From assembly GCF_001552555.1 (NCBI RefSeq), contig NZ_BCRK01000043.1, positions 1-36,981 on the forward strand: DNA of 36,981 nt, written 5' to 3'. Positions 8,269 through 16,186 of the stretch are shown in pieces. The position numbers and the translations under genes are program-made. The DNA is from Nocardiopsis trehalosi NBRC 14201 (GTDB taxonomy: Bacteria; Actinomycetota; Actinomycetes; Streptosporangiales; Streptosporangiaceae). The notes beneath the pieces are model-generated. The model saw only the letters and a program-made list of their open reading frames with translations. It ran no database searches and was not told the origin of the DNA. Numbering within the stretch: position 1 is the stretch's first letter; each line of letters opens with the position of its first letter.

Positions 8269-9147
8269 TCAGCGTCCGGCCGGCCGCGGCGCGCGCGGCC
8301 GGGGCTGGCACTTCGGGCAGCTGAACGACGACCGGTTCATGAACGGGTCGCGCCGGATCGGCGTCCCGCACCGCTCGCACGGGCGGTCGCGCCGGCCGTA
8401 CGCCTTCAGTCCCCGTTCGAAGTACCCGCTCTCGCCGTTGACGTTCACGTACAGCGCGTCGAAGGACGTGCCGCCCTGCGCCAGCGCCTCGGTCATGACG
8501 GCGCGGACCTCGGCCAGCAGCACCGCGACCTGGGCCGGGCGCAGGGTGGCGGTGGGCCGCGCCCAGTGCAGCCGCGACCGCCACAGCGCCTCGTCGGCGT
8601 AGATGTTGCCCACCCCGCTGATCAGCGACTGGTCGAGCAGCGCCCGCTTGACCTCGGTGCGGCGGCGCCGCAGCGCGTGGCCGAACGCCTCGTCGTCGAA
8701 GGCGGGGTCGAGCGGGTCGAGCGCGATGTGCCGGATGACGCCGGGCACGGGCGCGCCGCCCGCCTTGGGGTCGGCGACCAGCGGCTCGACCATCAGGTGG
8801 CCGAACGTGCGCTGGTCCACGAACCGCAGCTCGCGGTCGCCGGTGTCGAGCCGGATCCGCAGGTGGCGCTCCGCCGCCCGGCCGGGCTCCTGCACCAGCA
8901 GCTGCCCGCTCATGCCGAGGTGGGCGAGCAGCGCCTCACCGGAGTCCAGGGTCAGCCACAGGTACTTGCCGCGCCGCCGCACGGCGTCGACGGAGCGGCC
9001 GGACAGGCGGGCGGTGAAGTCGGCGGGGCCGGCCAGGTGCCGGCGGACGGAGCGCGGGTGCAGGACGTCGACCGCGCCGAAGGCGCGGCCGGTCACCCAC
9101 TGGTCCAGTCCGCGCCGGACCACCTCGACCTCGGGGAGCTCGGGCAT
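8269..9147 (-). CDS. mutM: Formamidopyrimidine-DNA glycosylase MutM (Fpg)
   Basis: MutM excises 8-oxoguanine and formamidopyrimidines from oxidised DNA and cuts the resulting abasic site. The 292-residue protein begins [10 protein letters not shown], supplying the catalytic Pro2 (N-terminal amine after Met removal) and Glu3. Lys61 lies in the RRRGKYLW motif. A helix-two-turn-helix region follows, and a C-terminal zinc finger has Cys257, Cys260, Cys277 and Cys280. The tail after the finger is short and Pro/Arg-rich. The gene starts 6 bases after the rnc stop codon, so the two are co-transcribed. Confidence 0.97.
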   Translation of the reverse strand: MPELPEVEVVRRGLDQWVTGRAFGAVDVLHPRSVRRHLAGPADFTARLSGRSVDAVRRRGKYLWLTLDSGEALLAHLGMSGQLLVQEPGRAAERHLRIRLDTGDRELRFVDQRTFGHLMVEPLVADPKAGGAPVPGVIRHIALDPLDPAFDDEAFGHALRRRRTEVKRALLDQSLISGVGNIYADEALWRSRLHWARPTATLRPAQVAVLLAEVRAVMTEALAQGGTSFDALYVNVNGESGYFERGLKAYGRRDRPCERCGTPIRRDPFMNRSSFSCPKCQPRPRAPRPAGR

Positions 9148-9153
9148 GGGGGG

Positions 9154-9885
9154 TCAGGTCCGGTTCTCGTCGGGCAGGGCGGTCTCGGAGCGGGCGCGGA
9201 TGGCCTTCCAGGCCGATTCGGCCGCCTGCTGCTCGGCCTCCTTCTTGCTGCGCCCCTCGCCGAGGCCGTAGTCGGTCCCGGCGACCCGCACGGTGGCGCG
9301 GAAGGTCTTCTGGTGGTCGGGGCCGCTCTCGTCCACGTGGTACTCGGGCACGCCGAGCATCTCCGCGGCGGTGAGCTCCTGCAGCGAGGTCTTCCAGTCC
9401 AGGCCCGCGCCGAGCCCGGAGGCGGTGGCGATCAGCGGGTCGAACAGGCGGTGGACGAGGTCGGAGGCGACGTCGAGGCCGCGGTCGAGGTAGACCGCGC
9501 CGATGATGGCCTCCAGGGTGTCGGCCAGGATGGAGGACTTGTCGCGCCCGCCGGTGCCCTCCTCGCCGCGGCCCAGCCGGATGTAGGCGCCGATGCCCAG
9601 CCCGCGGGCGACGTCGGCCAGCGCCCGCATGTTGACCACGGCGGCCCGCAGCTTGGCGAGCTGGCCCTCGGGCAGGTCGGGGTGGCCGCGGAACAGGGTG
9701 TCGGTGACGATCAGCCCGAGCACGGAGTCGCCCAGGAACTCCAGGCGCTCGTTGGTGGGCAGGCCGCCCTTCTCATAGGCGTAGGACCGGTGGGTCAGCG
9801 CGCGCGCCAGGACCTTGGCGTCGAGTTCGACCCCGATGGCGCGGTAGAACTCGCGGGCCTCGGCCGCGTTGAGTTGAGTGGCCAA
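9154..9885 (-). CDS. rnc: Ribonuclease III
   Basis: RNase III cleaves double-stranded RNA in rRNA precursors and structured mRNAs. The 243-residue protein has the catalytic signature ERLEFLGDS (46-54), the second acidic motif in [15 protein letters not shown], and a C-terminal double-stranded RNA binding domain (about 163-232) ending in [16 protein letters not shown]. The start is the rare codon TTG at 9885-9883: a stop codon lies three codons upstream in frame, so no earlier start is available. A purine-rich GGGGTG precedes it at a somewhat long spacing. The gene leads the rnc-mutM-acyP unit. Confidence 0.96.
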   Translation of the reverse strand: MATQLNAAEAREFYRAIGVELDAKVLARALTHRSYAYEKGGLPTNERLEFLGDSVLGLIVTDTLFRGHPDLPEGQLAKLRAAVVNMRALADVARGLGIGAYIRLGRGEEGTGGRDKSSILADTLEAIIGAVYLDRGLDVASDLVHRLFDPLIATASGLGAGLDWKTSLQELTAAEMLGVPEYHVDESGPDHQKTFRATVRVAGTDYGLGEGRSKKEAEQQAAESAWKAIRARSETALPDENRT

Positions 9886-9982
9886 CGACGTTCACACCCC
9901 TAATCTCCGGCGCCGCCCACGTGGGCGCACGGGTTGTCCGTTGCACGGCTGCGCTCAGAGCCGATCAGGGACGCTCGAAGGC

Positions 9983-10027
9983 GTGGTGGTCGCCGCGGCG
10001 GGGACTCCCCTCCCCGGCGACCACCAC
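9983..10027 (-). terminator. Large hairpin between rpmF and rnc
   Basis: A 13-bp perfect stem (9983-9995 with 10015-10027) encloses a smaller GGGG-ACT-CCCC stem. It lies between rpmF and rnc on the minus strand and could be a terminator or part of the rnc leader. RNase III often processes a hairpin in its own leader, but nothing here proves that. Confidence 0.45.
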
Positions 10028-10141
10028 GGCCTCGGGATGGGCCCGAACCGGCGCGGTCTCTCGTTGTGTCCGGGGCGCCCCCCGGAGAGCCCGAAGAGCG
10101 GGAGGGTGTGCACCCGCCCGCTCCGATGGGCCGCCGCCCCG

Positions 10142-10166
10142 CGGCGGGTCCGCGCCGGACCCGCCG
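10142..10166 (-). terminator. Terminator hairpin after rpmF
   Basis: An 11-bp perfect GC stem with a 3-base loop (10142-10152 with 10156-10166) begins 9 bases after the rpmF stop codon. Its position and stability make it the likely end of the yceD-rpmF transcript. Confidence 0.6.
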
Positions 10167-10175
10167 GGGCGCGCG

Positions 10176-10355
10176 TCAGGACGCCGGGTTGATGACCTGG
10201 CGGTTGTTGTAGGTGCCGCACGTGGGGCAGGCGACGTGCGGGAGCTTCGGGTCGCGGCAGCGCGGGCAGGTGACCAGCACCGGGCGCGACGCCTTCCACT
10301 GGGAGCGGCGGGTCCGGGTGTTGCTCCGCGACATCTTCCGCTTCGGGACGGCCAT
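10176..10355 (-). CDS. rpmF: 50S ribosomal protein L32 (zinc-ribbon form)
   Basis: L32 is a small protein of the large ribosomal subunit. The 59-residue protein begins [17 protein letters not shown] and has a zinc ribbon of two CXXC pairs (Cys30, Cys33, Cys43, Cys46), so it is the zinc-binding form. The ATG at 10355 was preferred to an in-frame start three codons earlier because AGGAGG lies 10 bases upstream of it and only one base from the earlier codon. It follows the YceD-family gene on the same strand, the standard bacterial yceD-rpmF arrangement. Confidence 0.97.
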   Translation of the reverse strand: MAVPKRKMSRSNTRTRRSQWKASRPVLVTCPRCRDPKLPHVACPTCGTYNNRQVINPAS

Positions 10356-10489
10356 TTGCTTCAATCCTCCTGGGTCACCCGCGCGGTCGGCGGGAGCGAA
10401 CGTACTTGCGCCGCCCGCGCGCGGGCGGCGGTGGCCCTCACGTGGACGGATATCCGGCTACCGGGGGCTCCGGTCCGCGGAATGCGAAC

Positions 10490-11065
10490 TCATCGGTCAC
10501 CGGGCTCCTCGCCCAGATCCCGCAGCGCCTCCCAACGGGGGTCGACGCTGTCGCCGTGGCCGTGTTCGGGGCCGGCCTCGGCGAGCTTCACGCCGCACTC
10601 GACGCACAGGCCGGGACAGTCGTCCCGGCAGAGCGGCGACAGCGGCAGCGCGAGCACGACGGCGTCGCGGACCACCGGCTCGAGGTCGAGTGAATCGCCC
10701 TCAAGATAGTAGTCCTCATCCTCGTCCTCCGCGTCCACGTCGTCGGCGGCCCGGAAGTCGTCGTCGGACGGGTACCGGAAGAGCTCCTGGAACCCGGCCT
10801 CCAGCGGCTCGGTGATCGGGTCGAGGCACCGCGCGCACTCGCCGACGGAGTCGGCGGTGGCCGTACCGGTGGCGAGCACGCCCTCCATGACCGCTTCCAG
10901 CCGCAGGTCGAGCTCGATGTCGGCGCCCTCGGGCACGCCGGCCATCGCCGTGGCGAACCCGGCGGGGGCGGGCACGACGCGGCTCTCGGTCCGCGACGAA
11001 CCGGGCTGGCGTCCCAGGGGCCGGGTGTCGACCGCGAACCGGGCACGGGAATCAGGTCGAGACAG
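10490..11065 (-). CDS. YceD/DUF177 family protein (rpmF partner)
   Basis: The DUF177 (YceD) family is found next to rpmF across bacteria. It has been linked to large-subunit rRNA maturation, but its exact role is unsettled. The protein has the typical cysteine pairs (ECARCLD and, near the C-terminus, CRDDCPGLCVECG), an acidic middle, and the family sequence IELDLRLEAVMEGVLATGTA. The start is uncertain. A GTG at 10975 gives 161 residues but cuts off the conserved N-terminal stretch DTRPLGRQPGSSRTESR. That stretch is read in frame from a CTG at 11065, which gives 191 residues and begins SRPDSRARF. No ATG, GTG or TTG occurs in frame between the two. I use the CTG because the N-terminal sequence looks conserved from memory of homologues. 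The ribosome site before it (GAAAG) is weak. Confidence 0.85.
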   Translation of the reverse strand: MSRPDSRARFAVDTRPLGRQPGSSRTESRVVPAPAGFATAMAGVPEGADIELDLRLEAVMEGVLATGTATADSVGECARCLDPITEPLEAGFQELFRYPSDDDFRAADDVDAEDEDEDYYLEGDSLDLEPVVRDAVVLALPLSPLCRDDCPGLCVECGVKLAEAGPEHGHGDSVDPRWEALRDLGEEPGDR

Positions 11066-11223
11066 GGTGATCGCGCTTTCGGTGTGGTCCGCCGCCCGCT
11101 GGCGCGGGCTCTGCGGCTCGGATGTTCGGACGGCCGCGCGGGGCGGGCGCCGGCCCGCACGCGGGCATGGCCGTCTCGCAGTCTAGCGATCCGGCCAGGT
11201 CATGCCCAAATCAGCGGGCGCGC

Positions 11224-11721
11224 TCAGCCCCGGGGCGCCGCCGGGCCGGTGCCGTACTTCTCGCGCAGCGCCTGCTCGACGTTGGGCGTGACCAGGCTGC
11301 TGACGTCGCCCCCGTACTGGGCGACCTCCTTGACCAGGCTGGAGCTGAGGTAGGAGTACTGCGGGTTGGCCGTCATGAACATGGTCTCGACGCCGGAGAG
11401 GCGGTAGTTCATCTGGGCGATCGACAGCTCGTAGTCGAAGTCGCTGACCGAGCGCAGGCTGCGGATGATGATGTCGATGCCGTTCTCGCGGCAGAAGTCG
11501 ACGAGCAGCCCGTCGAACTCCGCCACCCGCACGTTGCCGAGGTCGGCGGTGCACGCGCGGAGCAGGTCGAGCTTCTCCGGGACGGTGAAGAGCCCGCGCT
11601 TGTTGACGTTGTTCAGAACGGCCGCGACGACCTCGTCGTACTGCCGCGCCGCGCGCCCGATGATGTCGATGTGACCGTTGGTGACCGGGTCGAAGGACCC
11701 GGAGCAGACGACTCGGCGCAC
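11224..11721 (-). CDS. coaD: Phosphopantetheine adenylyltransferase
   Basis: CoaD transfers AMP from ATP to 4'-phosphopantetheine, the penultimate step of coenzyme A synthesis. The 165-residue hexamer-type protein has the nucleotidyltransferase signature GSFDPVTNGH (8-17) with the catalytic His, the RSLRSVSDFDYE segment (usually R-G-L-R in relatives), and the C-terminal LSSSLVKEVAQYGGDVSSLV region. The start is GTG, with GAGG about 10 bases upstream. It stands between yceD and rsmD on the same strand, a common actinobacterial order. Confidence 0.97.
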   Translation of the reverse strand: MRRVVCSGSFDPVTNGHIDIIGRAARQYDEVVAAVLNNVNKRGLFTVPEKLDLLRACTADLGNVRVAEFDGLLVDFCRENGIDIIIRSLRSVSDFDYELSIAQMNYRLSGVETMFMTANPQYSYLSSSLVKEVAQYGGDVSSLVTPNVEQALREKYGTGPAAPRG

Positions 11722-11788
11722 GGTGAGCGTTCCTCTCTGGCGTCCAGCACGGGCGTTCGGGGCCCTTCTGCCGATTGTGCCCGGAGGG

Positions 11789-12370
11789 TCACGTTTCGCC
11801 GGAAAGGCTCGCGGCGTGACCGTACCAAAGCGCCGCCTCGCCGTAGCGGCGGACCCGGGCCGGCGCGTACCCCTCGGGCCACACCAGATCGGGGTCGCGG
11901 GCGGCGCGCTCGATGACGACCAGGGCGCCGGGCGCCAGCCACCCGCGGTCGCGCAGCGCGGCGAGCACGGCGTCGACCTCGTCGGCGCCGACCGCGTAGG
12001 GCGGGTCGGCCACCACCAGGTCGTAGCGGCCGCCGGCCGGCCCGGCGTCCAGCACCCGCCGCACCCGGTCGGCCGCGACCTCGGCGCCGGGCAGGCCGAG
12101 CGCGGCGACGTTGCGGCGCAGCACGCCCAGCGCCCGCCGGTCGGACTCCACGAGCAGCGCGTGCGCGGCGCCGCGCGACAGCGCCTCCAGGCCGATGGCC
12201 CCCGATCCGGCGTACAGGTCGAGGGCGCGCAGCCCGTCGAGCGGGCCGAGGTCGGACAGCGCCGAGGCGAACAGCCCTTCGCGGGCCCGGTCGCTGGTGG
12301 GGCGGGTGGTGCGGCCCTCGGGGACGGCGATCCGCCGCCCGCCCGCCGCTCCGGCGATGATGCGGGTCAT
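11789..12370 (-). CDS. rsmD: 16S rRNA (guanine966-N2)-methyltransferase RsmD
   Basis: RsmD methylates G966 of 16S rRNA using S-adenosylmethionine. The 193-residue protein begins MTRIIAGAAGGRRI, has the SAM-binding motif DLYAGSGAIGLEALSRGA, and the N6/N2-amino methyltransferase motif DPPY in YDLVVADPPYAV. The ATG at 12370 was chosen because the family always begins with this R-I-I-x-G segment. The open frame upstream is an out-of-frame reading of recG. No clear ribosome binding site precedes the ATG, and recG ends 37 bases before it. The gene is upstream of coaD, as in most actinobacteria. Confidence 0.95.
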   Translation of the reverse strand: MTRIIAGAAGGRRIAVPEGRTTRPTSDRAREGLFASALSDLGPLDGLRALDLYAGSGAIGLEALSRGAAHALLVESDRRALGVLRRNVAALGLPGAEVAADRVRRVLDAGPAGGRYDLVVADPPYAVGADEVDAVLAALRDRGWLAPGALVVIERAARDPDLVWPEGYAPARVRRYGEAALWYGHAASLSGET

Positions 12371-12407
12371 GGGGGCCACGGTAGCGCGGCGGGCCCGGCC
12401 GGGCCGG

Positions 12408-14624
12408 TCAGGCCTTCTCCAGGTACTCCGCCCGCTCTTCGTCGACCAGTTCGGCGAGCGCGGCGGCCAGCTCCGGGTGCGCGGCCAGCTCCGGGTCGCC
12501 GTCGATGAGGGCGACGGCCTCCTCGCGGGCCTCGCGGATGAGGTCCTCGTCACGCAGCAGGGTGAGCAGGCGCAGCGAGGACCGGCGGCCGGACTGGGCG
12601 CCGCCCAGGACGTCGCCCTCGCGGCGCTGCTCCAGGTCGACCCGCGAGAGCGCGAAGCCGTCGGTGGTGGCCGCAACGGCGGCCAGCCGCTCGCGGGCCG
12701 GGGCGCCGTCCTCGGCCTCGGTGACGAGCAGGCACAGCCCCGGCAGCCTCCCGCGGCCCACCCGGCCGCGGAGCTGGTGCAGCTGGGAGACGCCGAACCG
12801 GTCGGCGTCCATGATCGCCATGACGGTGGCGTTGGGCACGTCGACGCCGACCTCGATGACCGTGGTGGCGACGAGGACGTCGATGTCGCCGGCCGCGAAG
12901 CGGCGCATGACGGCGTCCTTGTCGTCGGGGGCGAGCCGGCCGTGCAGGGCCTCGACGCGCAGGCCGGACAGTGGTCCGGCGGCGAGCCCGGCGGCGGTGT
13001 CGACCACGGCCAGCGGGGGGCGGCGGGGGGCGCCGCCCTCGGGGTCGCCGGTGTCGGGGCCGTCGGCCTCCTCGGCGGACGGGGCGTCGGTGTCGCCGCC
13101 GATGCGCGGGCAGACCACGTACGCCTGCCGGCCCTGCCCGACCTCCTCGCGGATGCGCTGCCAGGCGCGCTCCAGGAAGTGCGGCTTGTCGGGGACGGGC
13201 ACCACGTGGGTGGCGACCGGGGACCGCCCGGACGGCACTTGGGTGAGGGCGACCACGTCGAGGTCGCCGTAGACGGTCATGGCGACGGTGCGCGGGATGG
13301 GCGTGGCGGTCATGACCAGGACGTGCGGGCGGCCCTCGACCGCCTTCTCCCGCAGGGCGTCGCGCTGCTCGACGCCGAAGCGGTGCTGCTCGTCGACCAC
13401 CACCAGGCCGAGGTCGGCGAACCGCACGTGCTCCTGGAGCAGGGCGTGCGTGCCGACCACGATGCCCGCCGCGCCCGAGGCGGCGTCGAGCAGCGCCTCG
13501 CGCCGGGCGGCCGCCCCCTGCGACCCGGTGAGCAGGGCGACGCGGGTGGCGGTCTCGGCGCCGCCGAGCCGCCCGGCCTGGGCCAGCGGGCCGAGCATGG
13601 CGGTGATGGAGCGGTGGTGCTGCTGGGCGAGGACCTCGGTGGGGGCGAGCAGGACGGCCTGCCCGCCGGAGTCGGCCACCTGGAGCATGGCGCGCAGCGC
13701 CACCAGGGTCTTGCCGGCGCCGACGTCGCCTTGGAGCAGCCGGTGCATGGGGTGCCGGGAGTCGAGCCCTTCGGAGATGACCGCGCCGACCTCGGTCTGG
13801 CCCTCGGTGAGGGTGAAGGGCAGGGCGGCGTCGAAGGCGTCGAGCAGCCCGCCGGAGACGCGCGGGCGCGGGCGGGCGGGGAGCGCGGCGGCCTCGCGGC
13901 GGCGGCGGGCCAGCGCCAGTTGCAGCACGAACGCCTCGTCCCACTTGAGCCGGCGGCGCGCGGCGGCGATGTCGGCGCCGTCGGCGGGGCGGTGCACGCG
14001 GCGCAGCGCGTCGGCGACGCCGGTCAGCCGGTGGCGGGCGCGGAGGGCGGCGGGGAGCGGGTCGGGCAGGTCGTCGCCGAGCTGGTCGAGCAGGACCCCG
14101 ACGCAGCGGGCGATGTCCATGGACGACAGGTCCTTGGTCGCCGGGTAGATGGGGATGGGCCGCTCGGCGAAGGCGCGCGCCCGGGCGTCGCCGGTGCCGT
14201 CGTCGGGCAGCATCTCGTAGGTGGGGTGGGCGAGCTGCTTCTTGCCCCGGTAGGACGACACCTTCCCGGCGAACATGCCGCGCCGCCCGACGCGGAGTTC
14301 GCGCTGGTGGAAGGCGACCTTGTGGAAGAACGCGAGGGTGAGCCGGCCGGTGCCGTCGGTGATGACGACCTCCAGCAGGCTGCGGGGGCGGCCCCCGCCG
14401 CCGCGCCGCAGGTCGCGCCGCGACACCGAGTGGACGTCGGCGAGCACGGTCACCTGCTCGCCCTCGGCCAGCGCCGCGAGGTCGGTGAGCTCGCCCCGCT
14501 CGGCGTAGCGGCGCGGGTAGTAGCCGAGCAGGTCGCCCGCTGTGCGCAGGTCCAGTTCGGCGGCGAGCTTGGTGGCCGCCGTCGCGCCCAGGGTCGTGCG
14601 CAGCGGCTCGTCCCGACTGATCAC
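12408..14624 (-). CDS. recG: ATP-dependent DNA helicase RecG
   Basis: RecG remodels stalled replication forks and branched recombination intermediates. The 738-residue protein has an N-terminal wedge/OB domain (about 1-190, including LTLAFFHKVAFHQRELRVGR), then helicase motifs: Walker A QGDVGAGKT (around 296), motif II DEQHRFG (around 411), ATPIPRT, and the C-terminal IMDADRFGVSQLHQLRGRVGR. An acidic, Pro/Gly-rich insertion (roughly residues 505-535) between helicase domains 1 and 2 is a lineage-type expansion. The start is GTG with GAGGAG upstream. No DAK2-domain gene sits between recG and rpmB, where I would expect one in Streptomyces. Confidence 0.97.
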   Translation of the reverse strand: MISRDEPLRTTLGATAATKLAAELDLRTAGDLLGYYPRRYAERGELTDLAALAEGEQVTVLADVHSVSRRDLRRGGGGRPRSLLEVVITDGTGRLTLAFFHKVAFHQRELRVGRRGMFAGKVSSYRGKKQLAHPTYEMLPDDGTGDARARAFAERPIPIYPATKDLSSMDIARCVGVLLDQLGDDLPDPLPAALRARHRLTGVADALRRVHRPADGADIAAARRRLKWDEAFVLQLALARRRREAAALPARPRPRVSGGLLDAFDAALPFTLTEGQTEVGAVISEGLDSRHPMHRLLQGDVGAGKTLVALRAMLQVADSGGQAVLLAPTEVLAQQHHRSITAMLGPLAQAGRLGGAETATRVALLTGSQGAAARREALLDAASGAAGIVVGTHALLQEHVRFADLGLVVVDEQHRFGVEQRDALREKAVEGRPHVLVMTATPIPRTVAMTVYGDLDVVALTQVPSGRSPVATHVVPVPDKPHFLERAWQRIREEVGQGRQAYVVCPRIGGDTDAPSAEEADGPDTGDPEGGAPRRPPLAVVDTAAGLAAGPLSGLRVEALHGRLAPDDKDAVMRRFAAGDIDVLVATTVIEVGVDVPNATVMAIMDADRFGVSQLHQLRGRVGRGRLPGLCLLVTEAEDGAPARERLAAVAATTDGFALSRVDLEQRREGDVLGGAQSGRRSSLRLLTLLRDEDLIREAREEAVALIDGDPELAAHPELAAALAELVDEERAEYLEKA

Positions 14625-15023
14625 CCGCGTCTCCTCGTCCCCATCCGCGTTCCCTCATTGTCCCCCGCAACGGTAGAACGTCCCTACCGCACGGCACCGA
14701 CAGCGCGGCGGCGCGCCGGGCGGCCGGGGGATCGGCGGCGCCGCTCGGCGCGGTCGGGTCGGCCCCGGTGGCGGGCTATACTCGGTGCAGCGATCCATGC
14801 GCGGGGGACGGCCGTCGGCCGGAGCCCCGGTGCGGGGGGCCCTGGGCCCCGCGCGATCGCGTGCGCGGTCGGCCCGCGCGTCCGCCTTCGGTTCGGGGTC
14901 GGGCCCGGGCGTCGTGTACGCTTCCACGGTTGGCGCGCCGCGTCAGCCTGCTCACCAGACCTCTCTCGGGTCGATGTTCCACGTGTGCCCGCACACGGGC
15001 CCGAGCGCTTGAATGGAGTTACC
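14625..15023. other. Divergent promoter region of recG and rpmB
   Basis: About 400 bases with no convincing gene separate the divergent recG and rpmB starts. On the plus strand TATACT (14777-14782) and TACGCT (14917-14922) resemble -10 elements, but neither has a good -35 at normal spacing. The rpmB ribosome binding site (GGAG at 15015-15018) is at its right end. Confidence 0.45.
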
Positions 15024-15209
15024 GTGGCTTCCGTCTGCGACGTCTGCGGCAAGGGACCAGGGTTCGGTAACAGTGTTTCCCACTCGCACCGCCGCACCCG
15101 CCGCCGCTGGAACCCCAACATCCAGACCGTGCGCACCCGCCTGGGCGGTACGCCCAAGCGCCTGAACGTGTGCACCTCCTGCATCAAGGCCGGCAAGGTC
15201 GACCGCTGA
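15024..15209 (+). CDS. rpmB: 50S ribosomal protein L28 (zinc-binding form)
   Basis: L28 is a small protein of the large ribosomal subunit. The 61-residue sequence starts V(M)ASVCDVCGKGPGFGNSVSHSH and contains two CXXC pairs (Cys5/Cys8 and Cys50/Cys53), so it is the zinc-binding form. The start is GTG at 15024-15026 with GGAG 5 bases upstream. The same bases are open in other frames, but only this one matches L28. It stands alone on the plus strand and ends in a very strong hairpin. Confidence 0.96.
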   Translation: MASVCDVCGKGPGFGNSVSHSHRRTRRRWNPNIQTVRTRLGGTPKRLNVCTSCIKAGKVDR

Positions 15210-15230
15210 CCCGGGCGGATCGCCCCCGGT

Positions 15231-15294
15231 CCACCGCCAACGCCGAAGAGCGCCGACGACCCCGTGTCGCGGCGCTCTTCGGCGTTGGCGGTGG
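15231..15294. terminator. 25-bp perfect hairpin, bidirectional terminator
   Basis: A perfect 25-bp inverted repeat (15231-15255 with 15270-15294), plus a 4-bp inner stem, lies between the convergent rpmB and the CBM2-like gene. It can form on either strand's transcript and so probably terminates both. There is no U-tract. Confidence 0.75.
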
Positions 15295-15332
15295 GTCGCG
15301 CGGCGGGTGCGGCGGCGGTGCGAGCGCGGCCC

Positions 15333-15998
15333 TCACAGGTCGCAGGGGGCGCCGTTCAGCGAGCAGGTGATGGGGCTCTGCGCGGGCCCCTCGGCGGTGA
15401 AGTCGACGGTGACGGAGGCGCCCGGCGCCAGTCCTCCGCTGCCGGCGGGCGGCCGTGCGACGACCCCGCTGTCGGTGGGCTCCCACTCGACGCTGTCGGC
15501 GGAGGTGACGCGGGCGTCGGCGAACCCGAGGTCCAGCTCCCAGTCCTCCAGGACGTCGGCGCCGGTGTTGGTGACGGTCACCCGGCCGGTGAACGTGCCG
15601 CTGGAGGACTCCACGGTGCGGTAGGAGACCGCGCTGACGCTGGTGTCGCCGCCGCCGGCGGCGGGGGCGGAGGGCGACGCGCCGCCCGCTCCGGGGTCGA
15701 GCGGCCCGCTGGCGCCGGGGCTGCCGGAGGGGCCGTCGCCGGGGTCGCTGAAGCGGAGGTAGATCTGGGTGGTGCTGTAGCCGAACAGGGTGAGCGCCAG
15801 GGTGGTGCCGGACACCAGCAGCACGGTGAGGAACCGCGGGGGCTGGACGCGCTTGGGGACGGTGCTCTCCAGCACGTGGCCGACGGTCGCCAGCGGGCCG
15901 GAGTCGGCGGGTTCGGCGCGGTGCGCCCCTCGGCGGTCGCCGCGGGCGCGGCGGGCGCGGGCGTCGGCCGTGAGCGGGTCGGCGCGGCCGGAGTGCAT
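15333..15998 (-). CDS. Membrane-anchored protein with a CBM2-like (cellulose-binding) domain
   Basis: The 221-residue protein has a basic, Ala/Arg-rich N-terminal tail (1-50), one transmembrane helix (about 56-78), a Gly/Ser/Pro linker (about 84-118), and a beta-rich domain of about 100 residues. That domain resembles carbohydrate-binding module family 2: spaced Trp residues (DWELDLGF, VEWEP), the motif PGASVTVDFTAEGP, and a C-terminal CSLNGAPC like the disulfide-forming end of CBM2. The topology should be N-in, C-out, so the module would be displayed on the cell surface. No catalytic domain is present. The start is the only in-frame ATG near the anchor, and its ribosome site is weak. Polysaccharide binding is inferred; the fold may serve another purpose. 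Confidence 0.8.
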   Translation of the reverse strand: MHSGRADPLTADARARRARGDRRGAHRAEPADSGPLATVGHVLESTVPKRVQPPRFLTVLLVSGTTLALTLFGYSTTQIYLRFSDPGDGPSGSPGASGPLDPGAGGASPSAPAAGGGDTSVSAVSYRTVESSSGTFTGRVTVTNTGADVLEDWELDLGFADARVTSADSVEWEPTDSGVVARPPAGSGGLAPGASVTVDFTAEGPAQSPITCSLNGAPCDL

Positions 15999-16154
15999 CC
16001 GGTCGGAGATGTCCTGTGATGCCCCTGGGGTCTCCCCCCCAGGCCGGTGATCCGCTCGACGTGGGCGCACGGCGACCCCGATCCGGTGCTGACTGACGAC
16101 AACGCAGCCAGAGCTTAGCGTGATTTCACCGCCAAACCCGACATCCCCGCCGCG

Positions 16155-16186
16155 CCCCCGCCGCCACCTGCGCGGCGGCGCCGGGG
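16155..16186 (-). terminator. Hairpin immediately after thiL
   Basis: A 7-bp stem CGCCGCC/GGCGGCG (16159-16165 with 16174-16180), with an outer C4/G4 pairing across a CC bulge, abuts the thiL stop codon. It is a candidate terminator for thiL before the CBM2-like gene. Confidence 0.5.

Noticed and set aside
14777-14810. Possible tRNA or small RNA near TATACT upstream of rpmB
   Set aside because: No cloverleaf, no T-loop GTTCGA-type sequence, and no stem pairing beyond chance in this GC-rich region.
12111-15209. A 1032-residue plus-strand frame ending in L28
   Set aside because: Only its last 62 codons are a gene (rpmB). The rest is antisense to rsmD and recG.
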